Source of the DNA: Phycisphaerales bacterium
Lineage (GTDB): Bacteria; Planctomycetota; Phycisphaerae; Phycisphaerales; UBA1924
DNA: 64,000 nucleotides
Direction of reading: 5' to 3'
Assembly: GCA_029260375.1 (NCBI GenBank)
Contig: JAJDDI010000017.1
Coordinates: forward strand, 48,841 to 112,840
The notes under the pieces are model-generated. The model was not told the DNA's origin, did no database searches, and worked only from the letters and a program-made list of their open reading frames with translations. Position 1 is the first letter of the stretch; the number at the start of each line of letters is the position of its first letter. Of this stretch, positions 32,930 through 41,473 are shown piece by piece. Both the position numbers and the translations under genes were made by a program.

Positions 32930-34756
32930 ATGCGGAGCGGAACGGCGCGGCAAGGGTGGACGATGACCGGGGCGGCGATGCTCTGTGTTGCGGCGGGCGG
33001 GGCGCTCTTCGGCGCCGGGATGGGCGGCCCCTCGACCGGACTGCCCCCGGTGCCGGTCCCCCCGGAGAACCCGATCACCGAGGCCAAACGCGTTTTGGGC
33101 AAGATTCTTTTTTGGGACGAGCAGCTCTCCAGCGACAGCACCATGTCGTGCGGCACTTGCCACATCCCCGCCGTCGGGGGGACCGACCCGGTGTTCGGGC
33201 AGCACCCCGGGACCGACGGCGTGTTCGACACGCCCGATGACCGGCGCACCAGCTTCGGCATGATCCGCGCCGACAGCAACGATGATTACGCGCCTGATCC
33301 GTTGTTCGGATTGCAGCGACAGTCCACGCCGCGCACGGCGCCTCCGGTGTTCATGGTCGCCCACACGCCTGAGCTGTTCTGGGACGGGCGGGCCGGGGGC
33401 GAGTTCGTGGACCCGGACACGGGGGAGACGATCATCGCGTCGGGCGGCGCGGTCGAGGCCCAGATCCTTCAGCCCCCGCTCTCCGACGTGGAGATGGCTC
33501 ACGAGGACCGCGACTGGGGCCAGATCACGCGCAAGCTGCGCCGGGCGCGACCGATGGCGCTGGCGGCGGACCTTCCCCCCGACATCCAGGCGGCGCTCGA
33601 CGCACGCGGGTCCTACCCCGAGCTGTTCGCCGACGCGTTCGGCGACGACGACGTCACCGCGGCCCGCGTCGCGATGGCGATCGCGACCTACGAGCGCACG
33701 CTCGTGCCCGATCAGACGCCCTGGGACGCGTTCATGGCGGGCGACCCAGACGCGTTGACGCCGATCCAGATCCAGGGGTGGGATCTCTTCCGAGAATCGG
33801 ATTGCGCCCTGTGCCACACGCCCCCGACGTTCACGGACTTCAGCTTCCGCAACATCGGGGTGCGCCCGACCGCCGAGGATATCGGGCGCCAGGAGGTGAC
33901 CGGGTTGTTCGAGGATCGCGGCAAGTTCAAGGTGCCCACGCTCCGCAACGTCGCGCTCAAGCGTTCGTTCATGCACTCGGGCGACTTCCAGCTCTTCAAC
34001 ACGGTGTTCAACTTCTATGTTGGCAGCGGGGCGGCGGGGAACACGAACCGCGACCCGATCCTGCCCGTCGCCTTCGGAGTGCTGCGTGACCCCGTGGTCA
34101 ACTTCCTGGAGCACGGGCTGGTCGATCCGCGCGTCGCGGGCGAGCAGTTCCCGTTCGATCGTCCGACGCTGCAGATCGAGCAGGCGCCCAACCCGGAGCT
34201 TCTGGGCGGGGCGACGCCCGGCGCGGGAGGGCTGGCGCCGAGGATCATCGCGCAGGCGCCGCCCAACATCGGGAACCTGGGTTTCAAGATCGGGCTCGAC
34301 CGGGCGTTGGGCGGCGCGAGCGCGACGCTTGTCGCGTCGGAGGTTCCCCCGGTGGACGGCGCGGTCCTGGGCGACCATGAACTCGGGACGGTCACCGCGC
34401 AAGGTGTCGGCGACGGCGCGGGCTTCGCGACGCTGCAATGGGCGGTGCCCTTCAACTCGTTCATCGAGGGGCGCACGCTTTACGTGCAGTGGGTTGTCCA
34501 AGACCCGGCGGGCGATGGCGGCGAGGCTCGGTCGGACGTTGCGAGGCTCACACTGTTTAGCAGCAACGGGACGCCAGCCGACTGCGCCGCGGACCTGGCT
34601 GCGCCGTTCGAGACGATGGACTTTGCGGACATCACCCGGTTCCTCTCGGCGTTTGCCTCGGGCGAGCTGGTCGCGGATCTGGCGCCTCCCGCCGGCGTGT
34701 ACGATTTCAGCGACGTTTCAGCGTTCCTGCTGTCGTTTACGCGGGGGTGCCCCTGA
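32930..34756 (+). CDS. Secreted di-heme peroxidase (cytochrome c peroxidase/MauG family) with GC-type dockerin tail
   Basis: 608 residues with an N-terminal leader (TGAAMLCVAAGGALFGAG). Two c-type heme sites are visible: Cys74-x2-Cys77-His78 (CGTCH) and Cys292-x2-Cys295-His296 (CALCH), spaced as in bacterial CCP/MauG proteins; LFWDEQLSSDSTMSC and TPELFWDGR are family segments. Residues ~430-535 form an extra beta-rich domain. The C-terminus holds two DLAxP...DFxD units closed by RGCP. It would reduce peroxide or oxidise a partner in the periplasm or at the surface. The start ATG at 32930 has AAGGGG; a TTG two codons upstream is possible. Third in the row of exported enzymes, 85 bp after the oxidase. 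Confidence 0.9.
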   Translation: MRSGTARQGWTMTGAAMLCVAAGGALFGAGMGGPSTGLPPVPVPPENPITEAKRVLGKILFWDEQLSSDSTMSCGTCHIPAVGGTDPVFGQHPGTDGVFDTPDDRRTSFGMIRADSNDDYAPDPLFGLQRQSTPRTAPPVFMVAHTPELFWDGRAGGEFVDPDTGETIIASGGAVEAQILQPPLSDVEMAHEDRDWGQITRKLRRARPMALAADLPPDIQAALDARGSYPELFADAFGDDDVTAARVAMAIATYERTLVPDQTPWDAFMAGDPDALTPIQIQGWDLFRESDCALCHTPPTFTDFSFRNIGVRPTAEDIGRQEVTGLFEDRGKFKVPTLRNVALKRSFMHSGDFQLFNTVFNFYVGSGAAGNTNRDPILPVAFGVLRDPVVNFLEHGLVDPRVAGEQFPFDRPTLQIEQAPNPELLGGATPGAGGLAPRIIAQAPPNIGNLGFKIGLDRALGGASATLVASEVPPVDGAVLGDHELGTVTAQGVGDGAGFATLQWAVPFNSFIEGRTLYVQWVVQDPAGDGGEARSDVARLTLFSSNGTPADCAADLAAPFETMDFADITRFLSAFASGELVADLAPPAGVYDFSDVSAFLLSFTRGCP

Positions 34757-34825
34757 GCCCAGCGCCTCTGCGAGGAGTGACCCCTATCCTCCCGCTCGCC
34801 CCGGATGTGGGGCGGGAGGCACGCT

Positions 34826-35998
34826 TTGACTGAACGAGAACCCAACCGGGTGGAGCTGGATCCGCCGGCGACGACCCAGCCCAAGACCGAAGCCGCGGCC
34901 CCGCCCGAGAGCGGCAGCCAGCTCCGCGCCAACGACGGCGTGGTGCAGGAGCAGCTGGCCAACCTGATCCAGGACGTCACGGGCGATGGCGTGCAGGAGT
35001 ACGACGCCAAGCTCGTGCGCGAGCTGATGACGGCCGCGCTCAAGCTCATCCCCGACGGGCGCGGCACGGGCGAGCTCAAGCTGATGACCACCGCGATGAA
35101 GGAGATGCGGTACGCCTACCGCGTCTTCGGGCAGTTCGCCGACCCGCACAAGGTCACCATCTTCGGCAGCGCCCGCACGCCCGAGGATCACCCCGACTAC
35201 CTCGCGGCCGTCGAGTTCTCCAAGCTCATGGCCCAGGCGGGCTGGATGAGCATCACCGGCGCGGGCGACGGCATCATGAAGGCCGGGCACGAGGGGCCCG
35301 GGCGCGACGCGAGCTTCGGCGTCGCGATCCGCCTTCCCTTCGAGACCACGGCCAACGACGTCATCGCGGGCGACAGCAAGCTCATCCACTTCCGCTACTT
35401 CTTCACGCGCAAGCTCATGTTCCTGAGCCAGGCCGAGGCGGTCGTCTGCTTCCCCGGGGGCTTCGGCACGCTCGACGAGACCTTCGAAACGCTCACCCTC
35501 GTCCAGACGGGCAAGGCCAGCATGATCCCGATCGTCTTTGTCGAGGGCGAGCCCACGCCCGGGCAGACGACCTCGGGTGGCGACCCGGACAAGGCCATCG
35601 CCAACTACTGGGGTGGCTGGGACCAGTTCATCAAGAGCCAGCTGCTCAACCGCGGCTGGATCAGCCCCGAGGACCAGAACCTCTACTACATCGCCAAGAA
35701 CCCCAGCGACGCGGCCCAGCACGTGCTCAACTTCTACCGCGTGTACCACTCCTCGCGCTACGTGCGCGACGACCTGGTCATCCGGATCAAGAAGCCCCTG
35801 AGCGAGGGCGCCATCGCGACGCTCAACGAGGAGTTTGGCGTGCTGGTGGGCAAGGGCGAGATCACGCAGCGCGGGCCCTACTCCTCGGAGAAGGACCACC
35901 TGGCGCTGCCCCGGATCGCGTTCACCCACACCCGCTACAAGTTCGCGCTGGTGCGCCGGATGATCGACCGGATCAACGAGCTGGGTTCGGACGAATAG
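34826..35998 (+). CDS. LOG-family nucleotide 5'-monophosphate nucleosidase (PpnN/lonely-guy type)
   Basis: About 390 residues. The central Rossmann-like domain (~100-320) contains VTIFGSART, the loop ITGAGDGIMKAGHEG and the LOG signature PGGFGTLDETFE. LOG proteins split nucleoside monophosphates into base and ribose 5-phosphate. The ~95-residue N-terminal extension and the C-terminal region make it longer than plant-type LOG (~200) and similar in build to PpnN. I favour the TTG at 34826, with GGGAGG six or seven bases upstream; an ATG at 34805 lacks a ribosome site. The typical first glycine triplet is GAG-DG rather than GGG-xG. Substrate unproven. Confidence 0.85.
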   Translation: MTEREPNRVELDPPATTQPKTEAAAPPESGSQLRANDGVVQEQLANLIQDVTGDGVQEYDAKLVRELMTAALKLIPDGRGTGELKLMTTAMKEMRYAYRVFGQFADPHKVTIFGSARTPEDHPDYLAAVEFSKLMAQAGWMSITGAGDGIMKAGHEGPGRDASFGVAIRLPFETTANDVIAGDSKLIHFRYFFTRKLMFLSQAEAVVCFPGGFGTLDETFETLTLVQTGKASMIPIVFVEGEPTPGQTTSGGDPDKAIANYWGGWDQFIKSQLLNRGWISPEDQNLYYIAKNPSDAAQHVLNFYRVYHSSRYVRDDLVIRIKKPLSEGAIATLNEEFGVLVGKGEITQRGPYSSEKDHLALPRIAFTHTRYKFALVRRMIDRINELGSDE

Positions 35999-36014
35999 AG
36001 ACGCGGGAGGCGGC

Positions 36015-37133
36015 GTGCGTCGGATCACTCGCAGCCAACGCGTGCGTGACGTGCTGACGCTGATGTGCGTCGGGGCGCTGACGGTCTCGACCGGGTGCCG
36101 TCGGTGGCGGATGCGCGAGGCGCCCGGCGCCGAGCCGGTCGGCGAACTCGTGCAGGCGCCCCGGGTCAGCCGCGGGCTCGAGATCGAGGTCTGGGCGATC
36201 GAGGACCGCGGCGGGGATCTGGCCCGCGCCCTGGAGCGCTACGAGGAGCCGGCCCCGTTCGTCAGCCCGGGCGCCGCGCGCCGGTGGCGGGCGAGCGGGT
36301 TTCGCCTGGTCAGCGTGCCCGCGGGCGATCTCGATCGTCTCCGGGGTTCGCTGTCGCTCGTCGCGCCGGTCCGCGAGGAGTCGCTCATGGAGGCGAGGCA
36401 CTGGCGCCCGCTGGCGCGCGGGGCGCGCCTGGGCGGCGAGACCGTGCTCACCGCGGACGGCCCGGCGCCGCGCAACGATGGCTGGGCCAGGCTGCTCGCC
36501 CGAGCCTGGGCGGCGCCCAGCGTCTCGCCCGGGCGCGAGACCCAGGCAACACTCCGCCTCGAGCTCGTCCCGCAGATCGTTGAGCCCGCCATGGCGGACT
36601 CGCTCGAGAACATCGAGGCGCGACTCCGCGGGCAGGCGAGGTTCATCGGGGACGACGGTCCGGTTCTCATGAACCTGATGCTCTCGGTCCTGCTCCAAGA
36701 GGGCCAGGCGCTTCTCGTGGTGGGCGAGGACCCCGCGGCGGACTGGTCCGCGCTGGCGCAGACCGCGCCCGTGATCCCGGGAGCCGCGGACCCGAACGAG
36801 GGAGCCGGTGACGAGGACCGGCTCGGCCCGGGCGTTCCGGAGTTGGTCGAGCCGATCGACGACACGAGCATCGGGGTCATGGAGCAGCGCGTGCGGCGCC
36901 CGGGTCGCGTCACGCGCTCTGCGGCGTCCCAGCCGACGGGACCGGGCGCCCCCGAGCGGCGCACGCTTGGGGAGGCCATCCTCGTCGGGCGATTGGGGCT
37001 GGGCACGGAGGAAGTCCGCGGCGCCAGCGTGCTCCGCGCCGGTCGGCGGGCGGTGATTGTTCTGGCGCCGCACGTCTCGGGCCCGTACCGCATTCTTCCG
37101 CGCGACGCGTCACCCACGGTCGAGGGGCGATAG
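36015..37133 (+). CDS. Predicted lipoprotein of unknown function
   Basis: 372 residues. The GTG at 36015 has GGGAGG five bases upstream. A leader ending GALTVSTGC looks like a lipobox, so the protein is probably lipid-anchored. I recognise no domain. The middle (~55-200) alternates charged and hydrophobic strands (LEIEVWAIEDRG, FRLVSVPAGDLDRLRGSL) and could be a beta-rich fold. Residues ~245-315 are acidic and proline-rich, probably a linker, followed by a final block (LGEAILVGRLG, RRAVIVLAPHVSGPYRIL). It follows the LOG gene by 16 bp and precedes the exchanger by 12 bp, so it probably sits mid-operon. Confidence 0.7.
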   Translation: MRRITRSQRVRDVLTLMCVGALTVSTGCRRWRMREAPGAEPVGELVQAPRVSRGLEIEVWAIEDRGGDLARALERYEEPAPFVSPGAARRWRASGFRLVSVPAGDLDRLRGSLSLVAPVREESLMEARHWRPLARGARLGGETVLTADGPAPRNDGWARLLARAWAAPSVSPGRETQATLRLELVPQIVEPAMADSLENIEARLRGQARFIGDDGPVLMNLMLSVLLQEGQALLVVGEDPAADWSALAQTAPVIPGAADPNEGAGDEDRLGPGVPELVEPIDDTSIGVMEQRVRRPGRVTRSAASQPTGPGAPERRTLGEAILVGRLGLGTEEVRGASVLRAGRRAVIVLAPHVSGPYRILPRDASPTVEGR

Positions 37134-37145
37134 CCTTCGGCTCGC

Positions 37146-38132
37146 GTGGAGATGCTCCTGTCCATCCTGTTCCTTGCCGCCGGGATCGCGCTGCTCGTCG
37201 GAGGGTCCGAGGCGCTCGTGCGTGGCGCCGCCCATCTGGCGCGGCTGCTCGGGATGCGTCCGTTCGTCATCGGCGTCACCGTGGTGGCGTTCGGCACCAG
37301 CGCGCCCGAACTGGCCGCGTCGATCGGGTTCAGCCTCTCGGACCAGACCGAGGCGGCGATCACCAACGTCGTCGGCTCGAACATCGCCAACATCGGGCTG
37401 ATCCTGGGCCTGACGGCGCTGCTCAAGCCCGTGCCCGTGGCGCGGAGCATCCTCCGTCGAGACGCCCCGATGATGGTCGCCATCAGCATGCTCGCGAGCC
37501 TGACGCTGATCGATCTGCGCGTCACCCGGGTCGAGGGCGCGATCCTCAGCGCCGGGATCGTCGCGTACGTGTGGGTCTCCTACCGCCTCGGGCGGGTCGA
37601 TCCCGATTCGGTCCGCCTCGAACTCGAGCGGGAGCGGGAGCACGGGCTGGACCTGGTCCCGCCCGAGAAGCCCGGTCGCGTGTGGAAGAACCTGGGCATG
37701 ATCGGCGTCGGCCTTGTCGCGCTGCTGATCGGGTCGAGGCTTGTCGTGTCGGGGGCGATGGACATCGCCGGCGCGGTGGGCATCCCGCCCGCGATCGTCA
37801 GCCTGACGATGGTCGCGTTCGGGACCTCGCTGCCCGAGCTGGCCGCGTGCATCGTCGCGGCCAGGCGGGGTGAGTCCGAGATCGCCCTGGGCAACGTCGT
37901 CGGGTCCAACGTGTTCAACCTGCTCAGCGTGCTGGGCGTGTCGGCCCTGGTCCGCCCGCTGCACGCCCCGTCGGACATCTGGACGCATCTGTGGGTCATG
38001 CTCGGGCTCAGCGTCGCGGCCCTGCTGGTTTCCGGACCCACGCGGCGCGTCGGGCGTCTGAGCGGCCTGGGCCTGCTTGTGGCTTACCTCGTCTACGTGA
38101 CCCTCGTGTACGCCCGCGATCTGGGCGGATGA
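37146..38132 (+). CDS. Calcium/sodium antiporter (CaCA family, YrbG-like)
   Basis: 328-residue inner-membrane exchanger with about ten helices. The two inverted alpha-repeats are evident: FGTSAPELAASIGF with NVVGSNIANIGLILG, and FGTSLPELAACIVA with NVVGSNVFNLLSVLG; each carries the ion-binding acidic residue of the CaCA family. It should exchange Ca2+ for Na+ or H+. The start may be the GTG at 37146 or the ATG at 37152. A short charged cytoplasmic loop (LELEREREHG) separates the halves. Spaced 12 bp from the lipoprotein gene. Confidence 0.93.
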   Translation: MEMLLSILFLAAGIALLVGGSEALVRGAAHLARLLGMRPFVIGVTVVAFGTSAPELAASIGFSLSDQTEAAITNVVGSNIANIGLILGLTALLKPVPVARSILRRDAPMMVAISMLASLTLIDLRVTRVEGAILSAGIVAYVWVSYRLGRVDPDSVRLELEREREHGLDLVPPEKPGRVWKNLGMIGVGLVALLIGSRLVVSGAMDIAGAVGIPPAIVSLTMVAFGTSLPELAACIVAARRGESEIALGNVVGSNVFNLLSVLGVSALVRPLHAPSDIWTHLWVMLGLSVAALLVSGPTRRVGRLSGLGLLVAYLVYVTLVYARDLGG

Positions 38133-38202
38133 GCGAGAGCGCCGCAGAATGGGGAGAAGCTCCCCCCGCCGGCGGTCGATATCGGAACCCGGAGGGCCCC
38201 GG

Positions 38203-39501
38203 ATGCTTCGAGTTCGGACCGCACACGCCAAGGCCGGGATGGAGCTGGCGATGCCGGTCTTCCATCCGCGTCGTCACGACCGACTGCTGCTGCGAACGGG
38301 CGTCAAGCTCGAGAAGGCCACGATCCGTCGCCTGCGGGAGATGAACCTGCCCGAGCTGTGGATCAAGTACCCGAGCCTGGAGGTCGTCAGCGACTACGTC
38401 AACCCCGCGGTCTTCGCCAAGCGGGCGACGGTCACGCGACAGATCGCCGACTCCTACGACTCGCTGAGCACCCACGTTGACGCGGAGCTGGACTTCGGTG
38501 ACTTCCGCGAGGCGATGAACGGCATGATCACGCTTCTGAGCGAGCAGCCCAAGTCGGCGCTGTTCCTCTCGGAGATCGTCGAGTCGGGCCAGCCCGGCGT
38601 GCGACACGCGTCCAACGTCGCGTTCCTGAGCGTGCTTATGGGGCTCAAGCTCGAGTTCTACCTGATGAGGGAGCGCTCGAGGCTGGGCGGGGCGTACGCC
38701 AAGAAAGTCGCCAACCTCGGCGTCGCGGGCATGATGCACGACATCGGGATGCTCCGGCTCGACGAGGACACGGTCAAACGCTGGGAGCAGACGGGCGACG
38801 AGACCGACGAGGCCTGGCGCGAGCACGTCAAGATCGGCTACAACCTCGTCCGGGGCGAGCTCGAGCCCTCCGCCGCCGCGGCGGTCCTGCACCACCATCA
38901 GAAGTTTGACGGCACGGGCTTCCCCTTCCGAACTACGTTCGGTGGGGATCAGGTCCCGATGCAGGGCTCGCAGATCCATATCTACGCCCGCGTCATCGCG
39001 GCGGCGGACCTGTTTGATCGCCTGCTTCACGCGCCCGGGCGCCAGGAAGCAGGAACCGATGCGCCGCCCACGCCCGTGGTGCGAGTTCTCAGCCGCATGC
39101 AGCAGAAGCCCTACCGGGACTGGGTCGATCCGGTGGTGCTCAGCGGGCTGATCAGCGTGGCGCCGCCCTACCCCCCAGGCTCGGTCGTGCGCCTGAGCAA
39201 CGGCGTCAAGGGCGTTGTGGTCTCGTGGGCGGCGGGCGATCCGTGCAGGCCCGAGGTGATGGAAATCAGCGAATCACTCGACGCGAGTGGCGATCACGGC
39301 GAGGGCGCCCGGATCGACCTGCGCGAATACCCGAGGCTCTGCGTCGCCGAGATCGACGGCGAGGATGTGGTCGAGGACAACTTCTCGCCCGAGGACACCG
39401 GGTGTCCGGCGCTGGAATCGATCGCGCAGGCGATGGTCAACGGCGCCGCGCTCCCCGGCGCGCCCGCGTTGCCCGAATCAGAGCAGAAGAAAGCGGGATA
39501 A
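38203..39501 (+). CDS. HD-GYP domain protein (possible c-di-GMP phosphodiesterase) with altered HHE motif
   Basis: 432 residues from the ATG at 38203 (GGAGGG six to seven bases upstream). Residues ~1-120 form an unassigned N-terminal region. Residues ~125-310 are an HD-GYP domain: RHASNVAF, MMHDIG (His179, Asp180), then HHHQKFDGTGFP (from His230). Canonical proteins have HHExxDGxGYP; here the Glu is replaced by His232 and Tyr by Phe. The C-terminal region (SVVRLSNGVKGVVV) is the usual small beta element seen after HD-GYP domains. It probably hydrolyses c-di-GMP, but the altered residues make activity uncertain. Convergent with the HlyD adaptor gene. Confidence 0.88.
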   Translation: MLRVRTAHAKAGMELAMPVFHPRRHDRLLLRTGVKLEKATIRRLREMNLPELWIKYPSLEVVSDYVNPAVFAKRATVTRQIADSYDSLSTHVDAELDFGDFREAMNGMITLLSEQPKSALFLSEIVESGQPGVRHASNVAFLSVLMGLKLEFYLMRERSRLGGAYAKKVANLGVAGMMHDIGMLRLDEDTVKRWEQTGDETDEAWREHVKIGYNLVRGELEPSAAAAVLHHHQKFDGTGFPFRTTFGGDQVPMQGSQIHIYARVIAAADLFDRLLHAPGRQEAGTDAPPTPVVRVLSRMQQKPYRDWVDPVVLSGLISVAPPYPPGSVVRLSNGVKGVVVSWAAGDPCRPEVMEISESLDASGDHGEGARIDLREYPRLCVAEIDGEDVVEDNFSPEDTGCPALESIAQAMVNGAALPGAPALPESEQKKAG

Positions 39502-39513
39502 CCGGCTCGGGCC

Positions 39514-39643
39514 TGTTTGACGGATCTGATTCGTGCCACGGACCGGTCCTCCGGTCCGTGCGGGGGAGGCGTGTCGGGTCCGCGGGACGCGCTGACCTGA
39601 AGACAGGTCAGTGGCACGGCCTGCCGCTTTGATCCGTCAAACA
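39514..39643. repeat. 130-bp MITE-like element with 13-bp terminal inverted repeats and nested REP-type palindromes
   Basis: Perfect 13-bp inverted ends, TGTTTGACGGATC at 39514-39526 and its complement at 39631-39643, enclose two hairpins: one starting GTGCCACGGACCGG (39533-39561) and one that, read from the other strand, starts GTGCCACTGACCTG (39591-39617). The heads are the same while the stems differ in both arms. It fills the gap between the convergent HD-GYP and HlyD genes. No target duplication is visible. It may also act as a bidirectional terminator. Confidence 0.55.
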
Positions 39644-39647
39644 GAAC

Positions 39648-41306
39648 CTAGCCGTCGACCTTGGCCTTCTGACCCCCGGGGGCGCCGCCCGCCGGGCGCC
39701 CGCCCCGAGCGGGCATCCCGGTGCGCATCAGCTGGGGTCGCCCGTCCTCACCGATCGAGTACCCGTTCTCGCCCAGGGCTTGCTCGTCCCAGGGCTCCGC
39801 GATCACCTCGCCCGGGCTTGGCGCACGCAGCAGCACGCGCGCGCCAGACTCGATCCCGGAGCGAATCTCGGCGTAGACGTCCGACGTGCGCCCCATGCCC
39901 ACTGGCGCGCGCTTGAACTTGGACCCGGTGGGCACGTACACGAACCGGACGGCCCCGTCGTTGAACACCGCCTGCACCGGGACCGCCAGCGACTCCTCGA
40001 CCGCGCCCAGCACGAGGCGGGCCTCGCAGCGCAGCGAGGGCTTGAGCTGGGCGCCGTGGTTACCGGCATCGATGGCGATCTTGACCGTGTACTCTCGCCG
40101 GTTCGGGTCCCGCCAGCCCCCGCCCTCGGCCAGCACGCCGATCGACTCGACCACCCCCGGCAGCTCCAGACCGACCGCCTCGATGTTCACGCGGGCGTTC
40201 TGCCCGGGGCGGACGCGCCCGGCGAGCGACTCGTGCACCTTCACCGACGCGATCATCTCGCTCGTGTCGGGCAGGGTGATGAGCAGATCGTTAGGACGGA
40301 CCTGGCGCCCGATGGCGATGGGTCCCTCGTTCTGTGAGCGCCAGTTGTCCCGCTGCGCGGTGGTGCCATAGACGACCAGACCGTCCTGCGGGGCAAGGAT
40401 CGTGCACTTCTCGAGCTGGTCGATGAGTTTGGCGAGCTTCTCCTCGCGGAGCGCGAGCTGGCGTTCCTTGTTGGCCCGGGCGCTCTGCTTGTTCTTGAGG
40501 TTGATCTCGTTCTGGCGTTCGACGCGCTTCATCTCCGCGGTCGCCTCGTCCACGTCGGAGAGCTTCTGCTTCTCGTCCCGCGGGTACTGGTAGTCCTTGT
40601 AGATCCGGTCGGTCAGCTGCGCCTTGGCCAGCTCCGCCTTGGCCTCGATGTACGCCAGGCGGTCCCGGTCGTGCTCGTCCTTGCTCACGAACTCCTTCTT
40701 GAACAGCTCCTGCGTCTGCTCCCACTTGTCGGTCAGCCGCTCGAGCTCACGCACGGCGCGCTCGATGGCCAGCTCGTTGGCCTGGCGGGTTTTTTGGTCC
40801 TCGCCCTCGCGCCACTGCTCGAGCGCCAGCTCCTTGAGCGTCAGGTCGAGCTGGGCCCGGCGCATCGCCGACTCGTTGTCGGAGATCTGGATCTCGACGG
40901 CCGTCGACGCGCTCTCGTGCGCCAGGCGGGCCTCCTCGACCCGGAGCTCCTCCTCGGCGATGCTGTCCTTGAGCGCGTCGGAGTTGAGCAGCATCAGCTG
41001 CTCGCCCTTGCGCACGCGCGATCCCTCGTCCACCACCTCGACGACCGTCGTCTGGCTGTCGAGCTCGCAGCGGATCTCGATCTGGTTCCGCGCCTCGAGC
41101 TCGCCCCCGGCCAGCGTCGTGATATCGAACGCCCGGATCGAGGCGACCGCCAGCTCCGTCGTCTGCCCCTGGTCCGACTCGGCGCTGTTGCCCCCGAACG
41201 CCAGCCAGCCGCCCCCCAGCACCGTCAGACCGACGATCGCGACCACGATCCAGAGAATCGTCCCACCACGGCGTGCGGCGCCATTGTTTCCGTTCTTGGT
41301 CGTCAT
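39648..41306 (-). CDS. HlyD/RND-type periplasmic adaptor (membrane fusion protein)
   Basis: 552 residues. An N-terminal membrane anchor (~residues 15-40) is followed by a barrel-sandwich half (VVDEGSRVRKGEQLMLLNSD), a very long coiled coil (~115-315, rich in Glu, Lys, Arg, Gln), the second half (CTILAPQDGLVVYG), a beta-barrel (VKVHESLAGRVRPGQNARV) and a C-terminal membrane-proximal domain. Adaptors of this kind link an inner-membrane ABC or RND pump to an outer-membrane channel. It is longer than most members because of the coil. No permease or TolC gene is adjacent, so the partner must be elsewhere. The Gly/Arg/Pro-rich C-terminal tail is low complexity. Confidence 0.87.
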   Translation of the reverse strand: MTTKNGNNGAARRGGTILWIVVAIVGLTVLGGGWLAFGGNSAESDQGQTTELAVASIRAFDITTLAGGELEARNQIEIRCELDSQTTVVEVVDEGSRVRKGEQLMLLNSDALKDSIAEEELRVEEARLAHESASTAVEIQISDNESAMRRAQLDLTLKELALEQWREGEDQKTRQANELAIERAVRELERLTDKWEQTQELFKKEFVSKDEHDRDRLAYIEAKAELAKAQLTDRIYKDYQYPRDEKQKLSDVDEATAEMKRVERQNEINLKNKQSARANKERQLALREEKLAKLIDQLEKCTILAPQDGLVVYGTTAQRDNWRSQNEGPIAIGRQVRPNDLLITLPDTSEMIASVKVHESLAGRVRPGQNARVNIEAVGLELPGVVESIGVLAEGGGWRDPNRREYTVKIAIDAGNHGAQLKPSLRCEARLVLGAVEESLAVPVQAVFNDGAVRFVYVPTGSKFKRAPVGMGRTSDVYAEIRSGIESGARVLLRAPSPGEVIAEPWDEQALGENGYSIGEDGRPQLMRTGMPARGGRPAGGAPGGQKAKVDG

Positions 41307-41473
41307 CGGTCGCTCCGGGTGTGCGGGCTCGGGGTCGCCCCGTTGTTTGGGGACGTAAGCCCACGGGTCTCATGGTATGTACCGCGATCGACGCCTCAGG
41401 TTCTTCGCTGTTTCCCGCCCTCAGATGCCCCTGGGCGTCCTCTCCCCTCCTGACGCCTCCTAATGATGTTCCG

